The notes under the pieces are model-generated. The model had not been told where the DNA came from. It ran no database searches and saw nothing but the letters and a program-made list of their open reading frames with translations. The position numbers and the translations under genes were made by a program. From Thinopyrum elongatum (lineage: Eukaryota > Streptophyta > Magnoliopsida > Poales > Poaceae): a stretch of DNA of 64,000 nucleotides. Shown in pieces: positions 33,761 to 45,411 of this stretch; position 1 is the first letter of the stretch, and each line of letters begins with the position of its first letter. The DNA is taken from contig CM022298.1 in NCBI GenBank assembly GCA_011799875.1, positions 499,051,357 to 499,115,356 of the forward strand, written 5' to 3'.

Positions 33761-35570
33761 TCTTCCTCTTCTCGTTCCGGGCTGAAGCCGGAGATGTCGA
33801 AATCGACCTCCGTTGCAGTGTCTGTGTGGGGAGGCGGAGGAGGGGTCCTGGGTCGCTTGGCTGTAGCAGGCGCAGGAGGTCGGCGTGGTTCCGCCACCTC
33901 AGCCTCCGGTGCGGTTGTGTGAGACGCCCCTGCCGCCTCGGCAGTTGCCGCAGGTGCGGGTCTCGCGCGCCGCGCAGGTTGCTGTCAAACTCCTTGCCGC
34001 GGCGCAGTCTTGCCGGCCACTTTCTTGCCGGGAGCCTCACTGCTCGAAGAGGGTTGGCTTGCCGCGATGCCAGAAGCGGCCTTTCGAAGAACGCGCTTGG
34101 TCTTCTTCGGAGCTGGGGGCTCCTCCTGCGGCTCTTCTTCGGCTACGTCCTTGTCGGACGAGCCCTCGGCGGCCGCGCTACTCTGTTCCCCGGCAGCCTC
34201 AGCCTCCCCGGCAAGATTTTCTTCCATCACAACCTCCGCGTCGCTGGTTTCCCATTCTGTGAAACCGACGCTGCCGGCCTCCGCGGCAAGATTCGCTTCT
34301 TCCACCCTAGTGGCAATATACGCCACTTCTTCGTCAGTGGTGGCGCGAATGAGGCCCGTCTCTTCCCGGATGGCCCTCTCCGACAAGTTGTCGAAGAACT
34401 TTTGTGCTTCCTCCTTGGTTGGCTCGGCCCAAGTCGCGTCAAGACCATGGGCGTTGAACATTGGCATGATGGCGATGATTGACCCCAGGGCGGAGTTGTT
34501 GCACAAAGGGACAATTCTTGCCGGCAACCGATGTTTGTCATCGCGTTGGACCAGTTTGTGGCGGAGAGCGCCGAGCTGCATGGCCGTCAAATTGTTGTTC
34601 AATCCAGGGTGCAGCCTCATGATATCCGCTGCGTTCCGGTACTCCCAAGCTGGTCTTCCCTTGCTCTGTAGGGGGGCGATGCGGCGGCGAAGGAAATCGA
34701 AGCCAATCATCTCCATTGTGAGCCCGACAGCTTTCAGGCGAAGGATCCTGGTGGTGGCGATCATGAGCCTCTCGTCCTCCGCGGCGAGATCGCTCCAGTC
34801 ACTGCCGCAGACCGCCTTCTACTGTCGAGGCAAACAGAACGGATGGGGATCTGCTTCCTTGATCCAGCACCACTCAGACCGCCATTCATCCCACTTCTCG
34901 CGGTAGACCCCATCTGGGTATATCTCCTTATTCCAAGCCTGTGGAATCTAGGCGATAGAACCGGAAAGGGCCTCCCCCTTTTGGATGCGAGGAATAAAGT
35001 AATGGCGGAAGAGGGCAGTATTGGGAACTACTCCGGCAAAGTTTTCGCAAAGATGAGCGAAGACGGACATGCACATTACGGTGTTCGGCGTAAAATCAAG
35101 AAGATGGAAGCCGTATGTGTACATAATGTTGTTGAAGAAATCAGAGAATGGAGGACAGAGTCCGCAATAGAAATAAGCGGTGAAGAAGTGATATCTGTCA
35201 GGTCCGCTCTTGGAACAAGAACCTGGAATCACGCGAGTTGCGGGGTGAGCTTGCGTCTCCTTCGCCCACATGCACTGATACTGGTTCTTCAAGGCCCTCG
35301 CATCGAGCGTTGGAGCGAAGGCGACGTACTTCTTCTGCATCTTCACCAGCTCGCTCTCCGGGACATCGGCCTTTGTCTCCTTGCTCTTGCCTTTGCCCTT
35401 GCTAGCCTTGGGCGTCATGGCAATTGCGAAGGCGGAGGTTGAGGATAGAGCGGGTGCGGAAGCGAAGAGCGGATAAGGAGAAGTCTGGCTTTGAGCTCGA
35501 GAAGGGGAAGATAATGGCAGAGTCCAGATTGAGAAGAAGAGGGGGTAAATAGGCTGCGCCTCTGCAGTTT

Positions 35571-35677
35571 CCCTTTTTATGGGGAAGGAGCGAGGCCACC
35601 TCTTTTACTCCCCAATGTAAATACGCCTCTTCAGGCGCGCTGCAGTTGCAGCCTTTCAGCGCACGCTTCCCACGTCA
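35571..35677 (-). promoter_or_regulatory. Candidate promoter of the antisense gene
   Basis: Minus-strand CATAAAAAGGG at 35581-35571, about 153 bp upstream of the ATG at 35418, resembles a TATA box. About 90 bp further upstream, TGACGTGG (35677-35670) resembles a bZIP/G-box site. Both lie between the gene and the 3' LTR. Inference only. Confidence 0.4.
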
Positions 35678-35817
35678 CGCACTTAGCGTGCGTAGTGGGG
35701 GGCACAGTAAGCGGGATATTTATGAGCAGTTAATCCCCTGCCATGCGTGCCCGTGCACTGTTTGGGCCTAGCCCAACAACGCCTCGCACTTGTGTGTGGC
35801 CTAGGCCCGGGGGCTCC

Positions 35818-36640
35818 TGTCGGTGTACTAAGTATTGGGCCATTAGTACCCCGTACTTGTGCACGGGCAGTTGTAGCCATACTCGCGGCCAGGCTTGTCG
35901 GGGAACAGTTGGAGGTTAATTCAAGTTATCAAAGAAACACCCAAGTCAAGGATCTGGGGATTAGCAGATAAGAAGAACTGAAGACCGAAAGCCAGCCTCC
36001 CCGGCAAGATCTTGCCGGGGTGGCCTGCGAAGCCCGGCAAGATTTTGCGCCCGGCAAGATTCAGCGCTCAGCAAGATTCTGCCACTATGCCACCGCTTCG
36101 GCACAGCAACAAGCCTGGCATTCTGGGTCCTTCTCTGGATGCGTGGCAACGCGCTAGTGGAGAAGAGCTTAAGTGGTGCTGATGGGATGGCTCCTTTTTC
36201 CATCCCCAAGAAAATGAGGACACCTAAACGGACACCTCACGGTGCATTAAATGCATTCGTCCTAATCCGTCAGTGGTTAGGTATGATGACCCTGTAGCTA
36301 CTTTACACCTCAATGTATGTACATTTTGCCACTGTGGTGACCCCTTTGAACGTATAAAAGGAGGCCCAAGGCAACTGCTACAGGGGAGGAGGATCTTCTG
36401 GCCCATCCTGCATGCGTAGCTGCTCTTTGAACGTACTGTTCATCGCAAGCGCTCCTGGAGCCTGGGCTCAAGAACACTCTTAATAAAACAAGGCAGGAGT
36501 AGGGTTTTACGCTGATTAGTGGCCCGAACCTGGGTAAAATCGCCCCGCGTCGATCATTGGTTCTGCTCTTTGTGCATACCTCTGTCCTTGCCGAATCATA
36601 AAGGGTTCCTTTGGGATCCCATAGGTGTCGTACGCCGACA
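35818..36640 (+). repeat. G 3' LTR
   Basis: 823 bp, preceded by the polypurine-type end of 35803-35817. TATAAAAG at 36353-36360. The palindrome at 35999-36020 is perfect here (half-site CCCCGGCAAGA). Followed by TSD GCAGA. Confidence 0.92.
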
Positions 36641-36645
36641 GCAGA

Positions 36646-37176
36646 TATGCTACGCTTCGGTGGCACACCCACGGAGCAACGGCCAGGTTGAATGCGCCAA
36701 TGCGGAGATCCTGAGGGGCCTCAAGACGACGAGCTTCAAGAAGAAACTCGAGGCCTACGGCAGGGGTTGGCTCGGTGAGCTTCAGTCCGTGTTGTGGTCC
36801 ATCCGCACCACCGCGACTAAGCCCACCGGCGAGACCCTGTTCTTCCTCGTCTACTGGGCAGAGGCGGTCCTCCCACACGAGGTCAAACTTCGCTCCCCAC
36901 GGGTCTTGGCATTTGACGAGGCACGCCAGGACGCCTCGCGGGGGATAGATCTCGTGCTCGGGGAAGAGGCCCGCCGCCAAGCCTCGCACCGTGCGGTGAG
37001 GTACCAGTAGGCGCTGCGGCGGTACCACTGCCGCAACGTTCGCTCCAGGACCCTTGAGGTGGGAGACCTCGTCCTGAGGCGGGTGCTCTCTAGGGAGGGG
37101 ATCCACAAGCTCTCACCCATGTGGGAGGGCCCGTTGAGGGTCGCCCGCATCTCCAGGCCTGACGCCGCGCGCCTGG
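36646..37176 (+). pseudogene. pol: B pol part 4: integrase core end and C-terminus
   Basis: Resumes after G: ICYASVAHPRSNGQVECANA carries the catalytic Glu of the DDE triad, followed by SVLWSIRTTATKPTGETLFF and EAVLPHEVKLRSPRVLAFDE. TAG at 37008-37010 stands where G has Gln (CYQQALRRYH), so CAG to TAG is the likely change. The frame continues (ALRRYHCRNVRSRTLEVG) to 37176 where E is inserted. Confidence 0.9.
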
Positions 37177-40100
37177 TGTGACGCCCCCGATTTGACCGTA
37201 CACTAATCATGCACGCAAATGTGTACGACCAAGATCAGGGACTCACGGGAAGATATTACAACACAACTCTAGACACAAATTTAAAATCATACAAGCTTCA
37301 TATTACAAGCCAGGGGCCTCGAGGGCTCGAATACATAAGCTCGAATACACAAGAGTCAGCGGAAGCAACAATATCTGAGTATAGACATAAGTTAAACAAG
37401 GTGCCATAAGATGGCTAGCACAAACTGGGATACAGATCAAAAGAGGCGCAAGCCTCCTGCCTGGGATCCTCCTAACTACTCCTGGTTGTCCATGGCCTGA
37501 ACGTAGTAGTAGGCACCCTCGGTGTAGAAGGGGTCGTCGAAGGTGGCATCTGGCTCCGGGGCTCCAGCATCTGGTTGCGACATCCGAGAAGAATGGAAAA
37601 GGGGGAAAAGAGGGAGCAAAGAAACCGTGAGTACTCATCCAAAGTACTCGCAAGCAAGGATCTACACTACATATGCATTGGTATCAATGAAAAGGGGTAG
37701 TATCTGTGGACTGAACTGCAGAATGCCAGAATAAGAGGGGGATAGCTAGTCCTATCAAAGTCTACACTTCTGGCAGCCTCCATCTTGAAGCATGTAGAAG
37801 AGAGTAGCAAGTGCAACATCAAGTAACATCGCATAGCATAATCCTACCCGGCGATCCTCTCCTCGTTGCCCTGTGGGAAAGCGATCACCGGGTTGTATCT
37901 GGAACTTGTAAGAGGTGTGTTTTATTAAGTATCCGGTTCTAGTTGTCATAAGGTCGAAGTACAACTCTGGGTCGTCCTTTTGGGACACGGCTATTCGAAT
38001 AGATAAACTTCCCTGCAGGGGTGCACCACATTACCCAACACGCTCGATCACTCTGGCCGGACACACTTTCCTGGGTCATGCCCGGCCTTGAAAGATCAAC
38101 ACGTCGCAACCCTACCTAGGCACAACAGAGAGGTCAGCACGCCGGTCTAAATCCTAAGCGTGCAGGGGTCTGGGACCATCGCCCATTGCACACCTGCATG
38201 TTGCGTGGGCGGCCGGTGAGCAGACCTAGCAACCTCCCTTACAAAGGAAGTTGCATTACGCGGTCCAACCCGGCGCGCGCCGCTCAATCGCTGACGTCAA
38301 GAAGGCTTCGGCTGATACCACGACGTCGAGTGCCCATAACTGTTCCCGCGTGGTGGTTAGTGCGTATAGGCTCGTAGCCAGACTCAGATCAAATACCAAG
38401 ATCTCGTTAAGCGTGTTATTTTGAAGTAACCACGGACGCCGACCAGGGACCAGGCCCACCTGTCTCCTAGGTGGTCACATCCTGCCCTGTCGCTCCGCCA
38501 CAAAGTAACACTCGGGGGCCGTCGGGAACCCAGGCCCACCACTACCTGGATGGAACCACCTGCCCCTTCAGCCCCCATCTCAGAACAGTAACATAGGTAA
38601 TGTAAAAGTATACAGTACATGTACCCGTGATCACCTCTCGAGTGATCACGGCCTGATAGTATAGCATGGCAGACGGACAAGAATGTAGGGCCACTGATGT
38701 AATTCTAGCAACCTATACTAAGCAATAGGATGGCAGGTAAAGGTGTCAATAGTAGTAGCAAAGACAGGCTATGCAGCATAATAGGATTAACCGAAAGCAG
38801 TAACAGCTACACTACTCTAATGCAAGCAGTAGAGGGAAAGAGTAGGCGATATCGGGATGAACAATGGGGGTTTGCTTGCCTGGAAGCTCGGCAGAGAAGG
38901 ACGGGTCGTCAACACCGTAGTCGACCAGGGCAGCAGCGGCGTCAGGCTCGTAGTCTACCGGAGAGAAGAGGGGGAAGAAACAATGAATACAATGCAAACA
39001 GATGCATTAAGATGCATGACATGACATTTAGCGGTGCTAGGGTGAGCTAAAGCAGTACTAGGTCCTACTGGCGAAGCGGGAAAACATCCGGGAAAGTATT
39101 CCCGGTGTTTGACGTTTTCGGACAGATGAACTAGAGGTGGATTGTTGCATGTTCGCTATGCTAGGGACGTGTGGTGAACGAATGGACTGCGTATTCGGAT
39201 TCGTCTCGTCGTTCTGAGCAACTTTCATGTACAAAGTTTTTTCATCCGAGCTAAGGATTATTTTATATTAATTTTTTAAAGTTTTAATTTATTTTGGAAT
39301 TAGCAGATTTAATTTAAATCAAAATCATTTTAATATCTAAAAGCTACAGGTACCAGAAAGTGTACCCACACTTTTGCACGTGAGGCTGACAGTTGGCCCA
39401 GAGTCAAAGTCAACGGCTGACTGTGTGAGCCTTATCCAAATGAACAGTACACGGGGGCCCCACATGTCATTGGGTGATATACTAAATAGAGTTAAATTTA
39501 ATCCAGGGACTAATTAAGCGTGGTGGGGCCCGATGTCAGTGGCTGTTTTAGGGGGGAATTGGCACCTAATTAGTTTAACACTAATTAACTAGGGCGGGGC
39601 CCGCTTGGTAGTCAGTGGGGGGAGGTTAGCGCTAAATAACTGGGGTTATCCCCTCCAAGTCAACAGAGGGGGCCGGCTGGGCTCGCGCGGCACCAGGCGC
39701 CGGCGGCCTCGCGGGCACGCATGGCGCGAGGGGGAAGGAGCAGGGCGCCATGGGGCTGGGCAGCGGCGCGGGCCGGCGCGCCAGGCTGTGGCCGGCACAC
39801 GTGCGAGGCGAGGCGCAGGGGTGCGGCGACCGAGCAGCAGCAGGTGAGCGGAAGCAGCGGGCACGACGAGCGAGCGAGCAGAGGTAGGCGACGGTGAGCG
39901 TGGGAGCGTGCGGCACCGGGCAGCAGCATCGTAAGAGCAGCAGGTGCAGCGGTGGGCGCGGGGCCTTTCGGCTGCGGCAGCTGGGGACTCGCGGGGCTAC
40001 GGTACAGTAGCGGCAGCAGGTCAATACGGCAGCGGCAGCAGCGGCCGGGCACAGCGGGGCAAGCAGCAGCGGCACGGGGGAGCCGCGCCAGTATGCAGCG

Positions 40101-41209
40101 GCGTAGCGGCGCAGCGGCAGCAGCCAGCGGGCGATCGCGGCGGTAGCAGGAGCAACGGGCGTGGCTAGGGCCGCGGGCGAGCACACACGAAGCGAGTTTC
40201 GGCCATGGCGGTCGAGTGCGGGGACGGTGGTACGGTGGTCAAAACGAAAGAGGGGGGGTCAAAGGTGGAGCTCACCGCAAGCTCACAAGAGAGGTCGGGA
40301 CGACCGGGGGTGACTTGACGGTGACGTATGCGACGATGGCGTCCGGCGGCCGCGCTTGTAGCAGAATTCTTGGTGGCGGCGATGTGGTGCGTCCCAACAC
40401 GAGCTAGTCCTCGTAGTCGACAAAGCAGCGGACGACGGTCCTCCAGGGCATAAAATCATGGCAAATGGTGGCCGGTGGCCACGGGATCGACGACGATGAT
40501 GACGACCACGAGCTTGGCCTTGTTCAGGTCATCGAATTCGAGTGAGGGAGAGGGGGATTTGGGGGCTAGGGTTGCAGAGGGAGAGGGAGGCTATTGGGGG
40601 TGCTCTTATTCTCGGGGAGGGTCGCGGGATGGCGGGCACCTGGCAATCGAAGCCATGGACGCGACGCGTGCGTCCACGGCGTCTGTGATGAACAGGGAAG
40701 GAGACAGGGAGAGTTGGGCTGGGGTGGATTGAGCCTGTTGGGCCGGTTGGCCCAGTAGGGGGTTTCATTTCATTTCTTGTTTTTCTCTTTTATTCCTTTT
40801 CTGTTTACATTTTATTTTTATTTATTATAGCTTTATCAAATATAAAAATGAGCCCCTAATTTAGTGTTAATAAATATGCTACTGTCCCAATAGTTTTGGG
40901 CAACTAAACAAAATAGTTTTATAATTTAATAATTGAAAATGCATATAATTAATTGCTTTTGCTACTTTTTATTATTTTAGTGAATTTAAACATTTTATAA
41001 AAATGTGGATTGTCCACCAACATTACTTATGATTTATTTGTCACATCCAGAAGATTTTAGTTTTAATGTTTGAAAATGTTTCTTGTTTGACTTTATCGTA
41101 AATTTGAATTTGAACGGAAATTGAATCATCGTGAGATTAACAACAGTAATCGTGGTGACGTGCCATCTTTAGTAGAGGGTTACTGTAGCTTAATTATCCG
41201 GGCGTTACA
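37177..41209 (-). repeat. E 3' LTR (left copy)
   Basis: 4033 bp. It includes a GC-rich zone (about 39650-40200), open on several frames but low-complexity Ala/Arg/Pro/Gly, and an AT-rich zone (about 40760-41100). No gene is supported. Confidence 0.88.
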
Positions 41210-44200
41210 ATTCTCCTCCACTACAAGAAATCTCGTCCCGAGATTTTAAGAGGTGGAGTAAGGGGGAAGGATCTGGTTACGAAATTCTAATGAATCTTCT
41301 CGGTCTTGGTTGCTCTTCTCGAAGTGGTCGATCCATTACGTTGATGTCTTCATTTTTCTTCTTCACGTCATCATGATGAAACCAACATCCTTTCTTCGGG
41401 ATCTCCATCGTACTTACGAAAGAATAAAGGGTGGGTATTCCGGGAGAACGGACCTCTGCAAGGTTGACTATCTGGTCGATAACATCGGGGAAGGTGGCGG
41501 AAAGTAACTCTCGAATTGAAACTTAAGAAAACATCGAGAGCAAAGTAAAGAGGTATCATGGGAAGTTTCGAGCGAGCAGGCAATCGTTCGATGCCTGAAA
41601 CAGGGCGTGAAAGGGGTTCAAAGCAACGGGAATAAGTATTGTGTCTGATATCAGAATTGATGATCTCTCGGAAGGTGGCTCATGAATTACATACGAGGCC
41701 ACGCACGAGGAACAACCTTGGGAATAGGGGTGTACAGGGGAGTCAGGTTTTGATCCTGTGGAACTATGGGTTACGGGCCCACCATGTGGGTTAAAGGTAG
41801 AAATGGCGCTGACATCTTGCACGATCATGTACGCAAGGCAGGTCAGAGGATAGCCTGTCAGTTATGTCGGCGACAACATCGGTACCAAGGGTGAGGGACG
41901 AAGAGAACCATTTTCCTGCTCGTTGAATGAGGCGGGCCAATAGGCAAAGTTCTCGTCCATCGGTGGTTACCGGAATGTCATCAACAAAAGCAACAGGGTC
42001 TTACTGACACGGTTGTACACCAAGGTGTTTACATAAGCAGAAAAATATTACTGCTTAGATCATACAGATCACAAGAAAGGTTAAACAAAACAATTGAAAG
42101 GAAAGTGTGATTATCAGATTAAACAGAACAATGGAAAGGAAAATGTGTTTAGACACATATTTCAGGGGGTATATCCTTCCCAAGGACAAGCAGAGCATGA
42201 TATCCATGACAGGATGGAAAGTAGAAAACCATTTAGGGAAGGGGGAAGGAATTTCATGACATTACCCATACAACGGTGTTAGGATAATTGATAAAGAAAA
42301 TATAGCATTGTGCTTGAAATGTTCTTATTGAAGATCAGAGTACCACAAACATGCTTTGAGATAGCATTGACATGGTCTTCCAGCAAGGTCGGACTTTGGA
42401 TACACAAAGGATCCATCAGGAACACGCAGAGAATAAGTCTTACAAATTCCTCATGGAAGAATGGATAACCTTGCTAATAAGGAAACTATAACAATAGGTC
42501 CTCCGGCCAGGTGTGCTAGGCATGACATCACCTTACCGGGTCATATAAAGACCAATGTTATAACTCTTGGAAATATGTTCCAACTATCATATCTGACCGA
42601 GATTCAGATCTGATTGGTGTCAGGATACCTCAGACTCAGGATGCCTGAGAAGAAAAGATGCAACACAAATTGACGAGATGACATTGTAAGATTCTCGGGA
42701 AATGAACTATGGAAGCGAGTTCTGAAACAAGAGTTCATTATTAAACGAATGAGGGGATGAGGAGGTAGCTTATGAACTCATCGACAATTCATCGAGTTTT
42801 CCAAAAGATGGGTTTCCACAATTATGTGAACAAGGAGATAACATTTGTCAGATCAAATGATATAATGATGTATGACCAAGGAAAACATACACAATTAAAC
42901 ATTGGTTGAAAAGTGCACCCGAAAGATGGGCTTAGGTAGCATGATTAATGTTAGAATGGTGGTTCAATAATCAATAGTATAAGAATGAACTATCGGTCAT
43001 TAACTTCAAAGCAATAGGGTTGCTAGAAGTATAGAATCCAAGCAGCGTCGTTCACTTGTTGGTATCCCGGTTAGAATCAACACGGGGACCAAGAAAGGAT
43101 GATGGGGGTGAGAAGTATCACTATACCAAGAATTCTTAAGAGGTGGAGCAATCCTCGCAACATCCCTGACATAAAAGACAGTAATACTTCAAGGTAGAAC
43201 ATAATACAAAATGGATAGTAAGTTGCATCCATAACATGAACAAGTTTGAGATGAAAGGAAGGTAAGGATGTTGTTGATGGTAACTCAAATTACTGAGGGA
43301 CGAGGATGGCACTTATCATCATGAATTTGATTGATATCCTGGAAGGAGTCAAAATGTTGATGATGATCACGACAAATTTTGTCGAGAGGCTCCATGAAGA
43401 AGCAATCGAACAGCGACTGCATCAAGCAAAAGGACTGATGTAACGATAGATTATTGGATCCACGGATACGTCACCAACTCGGAATCAAGCTTGCTGTTCT
43501 AGGTGGAACGATAAGACGAGGAAATCGACGTAAGCTTAACTCATCGTCGAAATTTCTGCTCCGGGAATAAAGACCAGGCGGTACAGTTAAAATCAGCACG
43601 ATAATGATATAGCCATTCAGGCTAGGAATGACATGATCGGGTACAAACTCGTAAGCAAAGAAGATTGCTAAGAATTGTTGAATCGCAGAACGGACACGAT
43701 TTAGTAATCGGTGTACTTGAGGGGTTCTAACAACTCAGAACCCGTGGAAGAATGGAATCGGCGAGAATAACAGTTGATGAAGAACTCATAAGAAGTAATG
43801 TAGTTCTGTGGTATTCTCGAGATACCAGAGGGTAATACTCGGAGGTAGAGCAGAATAAAGGTTGAAGTGGTGTATTTATCTGCAGAAGATGAGTGCATAA
43901 ACTTGTCTCAGAAATGGAAGCGAAGGAGAACAATATGGTCGGAACCACATTTGTAAATGATCAAACCACAGATACGAGATGAACTTATAACAAGGGGGAA
44001 ATATTTTTACGAGAGCTTCAATGATAGGGGCTACATCATGTCCATGGGCATGAACACAAAGTTCAAGGTCGACTCCCACTTCTCTAATGTATAACCTTTC
44101 ATTCACTTCTCGCCTTCGACGAAGTTGTAGTGTTGAAATTTTATCTGACATAACACCAGTAGAGTATGACCCGTAGTAGTCTCCGGGTTCACACGGATTA

Positions 44201-45411
44201 GATAAGGCATAGGTTCAACCCATCGGGTATCTTAGAAACATATACCACAAGCTTCAAGAGTAAATATCACCAGCTCGAAAGCAGAGCATGGTTGGTCAAA
44301 TCAAGGAATAGGATTTACCAATGGCATTATGTATCATGGAAAGAACTTCCAAAGTGATTGAATATGAAGGACGTTGTCGGAAAATCCAATAAAGGATCCG
44401 GTGGTCCTCAAGGGATCTGATGTGAGCATCGATACTCAACCAGAGGAAGAAAGAATGCAAGAAGATCAGATTATAGAAACAACTCACTAATTCAAAGCTC
44501 AAATGCAAAAGAATTATGATTTCCAAATCAAGGGATCAAAAGCAGACGCTCTGATCAAAGATGGATAAATTGAGTAGGCTTAGGGGTACAATCGATGGCA
44601 ATTTGATTGGTTGAGATCCAGCTCATGTTTAAAATGACGTCTGAGCCGGAAGGATGAATTCTAGGATCTGATTGAGGATTGCGAGTATTCACAACATATT
44701 GAATCTAGGGATTCGAAATGATAATGACAAAGAATACTATGAATATTGCTAGTCCTATGGAATGCAATCATAATGCAAGCAGACAAGTAATTGCAGAGCA
44801 ATAGCGGGCAGAGGATTACCGAAAGATCAGATAGTATTTCAATGTATCTTGTGAATCATATGAACAACGGGGAAAGAACGGATACTCGGTAAGTGCGAGG
44901 AATTATCTGTAGGGGTATTCATAAGGCAAGAACTGCAAGGGAGTAAGCTCAAATGATTCTTAAAAGTCAGAGAACAATTCGATGTATCTTGTAATAACAA
45001 GAGCAACCCAGAGTAATTATATGAACGACAAGTGTATGTCGTTATCCATATGGATATATCGGTAGTATGGAATTTTAACGGCAAAGGGCACAAGGGTCTC
45101 AGGAAGCATCGGAGAGTATTTGCAGAATCTTCTGATGAAGCAGGCGATCATCTGGAACGAAGGGCTATCCAGGAGAAATCATTTATGAGAACCTAGAGTT
45201 AGAGTTAGTAAAATCATTTAACCCGAATAGAAGAGAGATCAGAGTCCCAGAGTATAGACGAGGAATAAAAGATCCAAATACCACCCAATGGCGACGTGTG
45301 CCCGTAAGCCACACATCCATGTTAGTAAAAGTTTTTTGCAATGACTAGACTCAACTCCGGCCAAGGAGTTGGAAAGGGGGTTCCTACAGTCAGTCGGCTC
45401 TGATACCAACT
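41210..45411 (-). other. E internal region, non-coding
   Basis: 4.2 kb with no ORF over about 95 codons and no gag, protease, RT or integrase motif on either strand. The LTR-proximal end (41228-41246) carries the palindrome AAATCTCG-TCC-CGAGATTT. On the minus strand, AGTGGAGGAGAAT abutting the 3' LTR is the likely polypurine tract. This end resembles the pol end of Del/Tekay-type elements from memory, suggesting descent from an autonomous Gypsy element. Confidence 0.65.
45397..45408 (-). promoter_or_regulatory. E primer-binding site (initiator Met tRNA)
   Basis: Minus-strand TGGTATCAGAGC, complementary to the 3' end of plant initiator tRNA-Met, three bases from the LTR. It shows that E reads on the minus strand. 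Confidence 0.85.

Larger units (their letters stand above)
31444..35418 (-). pseudogene. Antisense three-exon gene of G (gypsy-type transposon domain plus long coiled coil)
   Basis: Exons 35418-33761, 33683-33250 and 33140-31444 join in phase into 1262 codons; split codons give Asp at junction 1 and Glu at junction 2. In-frame stops: TAG 34950-34948, TAG 34821-34819, TGA 33987-33985. The start MTPKASKGKGKSKETK is a basic tail. Residues about 70-150 (FFTAYFYCGLCPPFSDFF, MYTYGFHLLDFTPN, FAHLCENFAGVVP) resemble the 'putative gypsy type transposon' domain (PF04195) from memory. Then an acidic/Pro-rich region with PKKTKRVLRK and repeated PQRS; exon 3 is mostly coiled coil (about 300 residues, e.g. 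SDKVKKLEVDLEEHGKELS). Tat elements are known to carry extra ORFs, some antisense, here. Function unknown. Confidence 0.75.
23386..36640 (+). mobile_element. G: near-complete Tat-lineage Gypsy element with an antisense gene
   Basis: 13,255 bp with LTRs of equal length (823 bp) starting TGTCGGTGTACTAAG and ending GCCGACA. Perfect TSD GCAGA (23381-23385 and 36641-36645). Order: LTR, PBS, gag-pol, non-coding, antisense three-exon gene, promoter-like zone, polypurine-type AGGCCCGGGGGCTCC, LTR. The LTRs differ at about 24 sites by eye (2.9%). I do not know the family name. Confidence 0.92.

Noticed and set aside
33745..34906. Plus-strand ORFs of 245 and 298 codons in G
   Set aside because: They mirror exon 1 of the antisense gene. 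Phase continuity through two introns supports the minus strand.
39632..40186. 184-codon minus ORF in the GC-rich part of the E LTR (and its twin at 57712-58329)
   Set aside because: All frames are open because of composition; protein is Ala/Arg/Pro repeats, and the two LTR copies do not preserve the frame.
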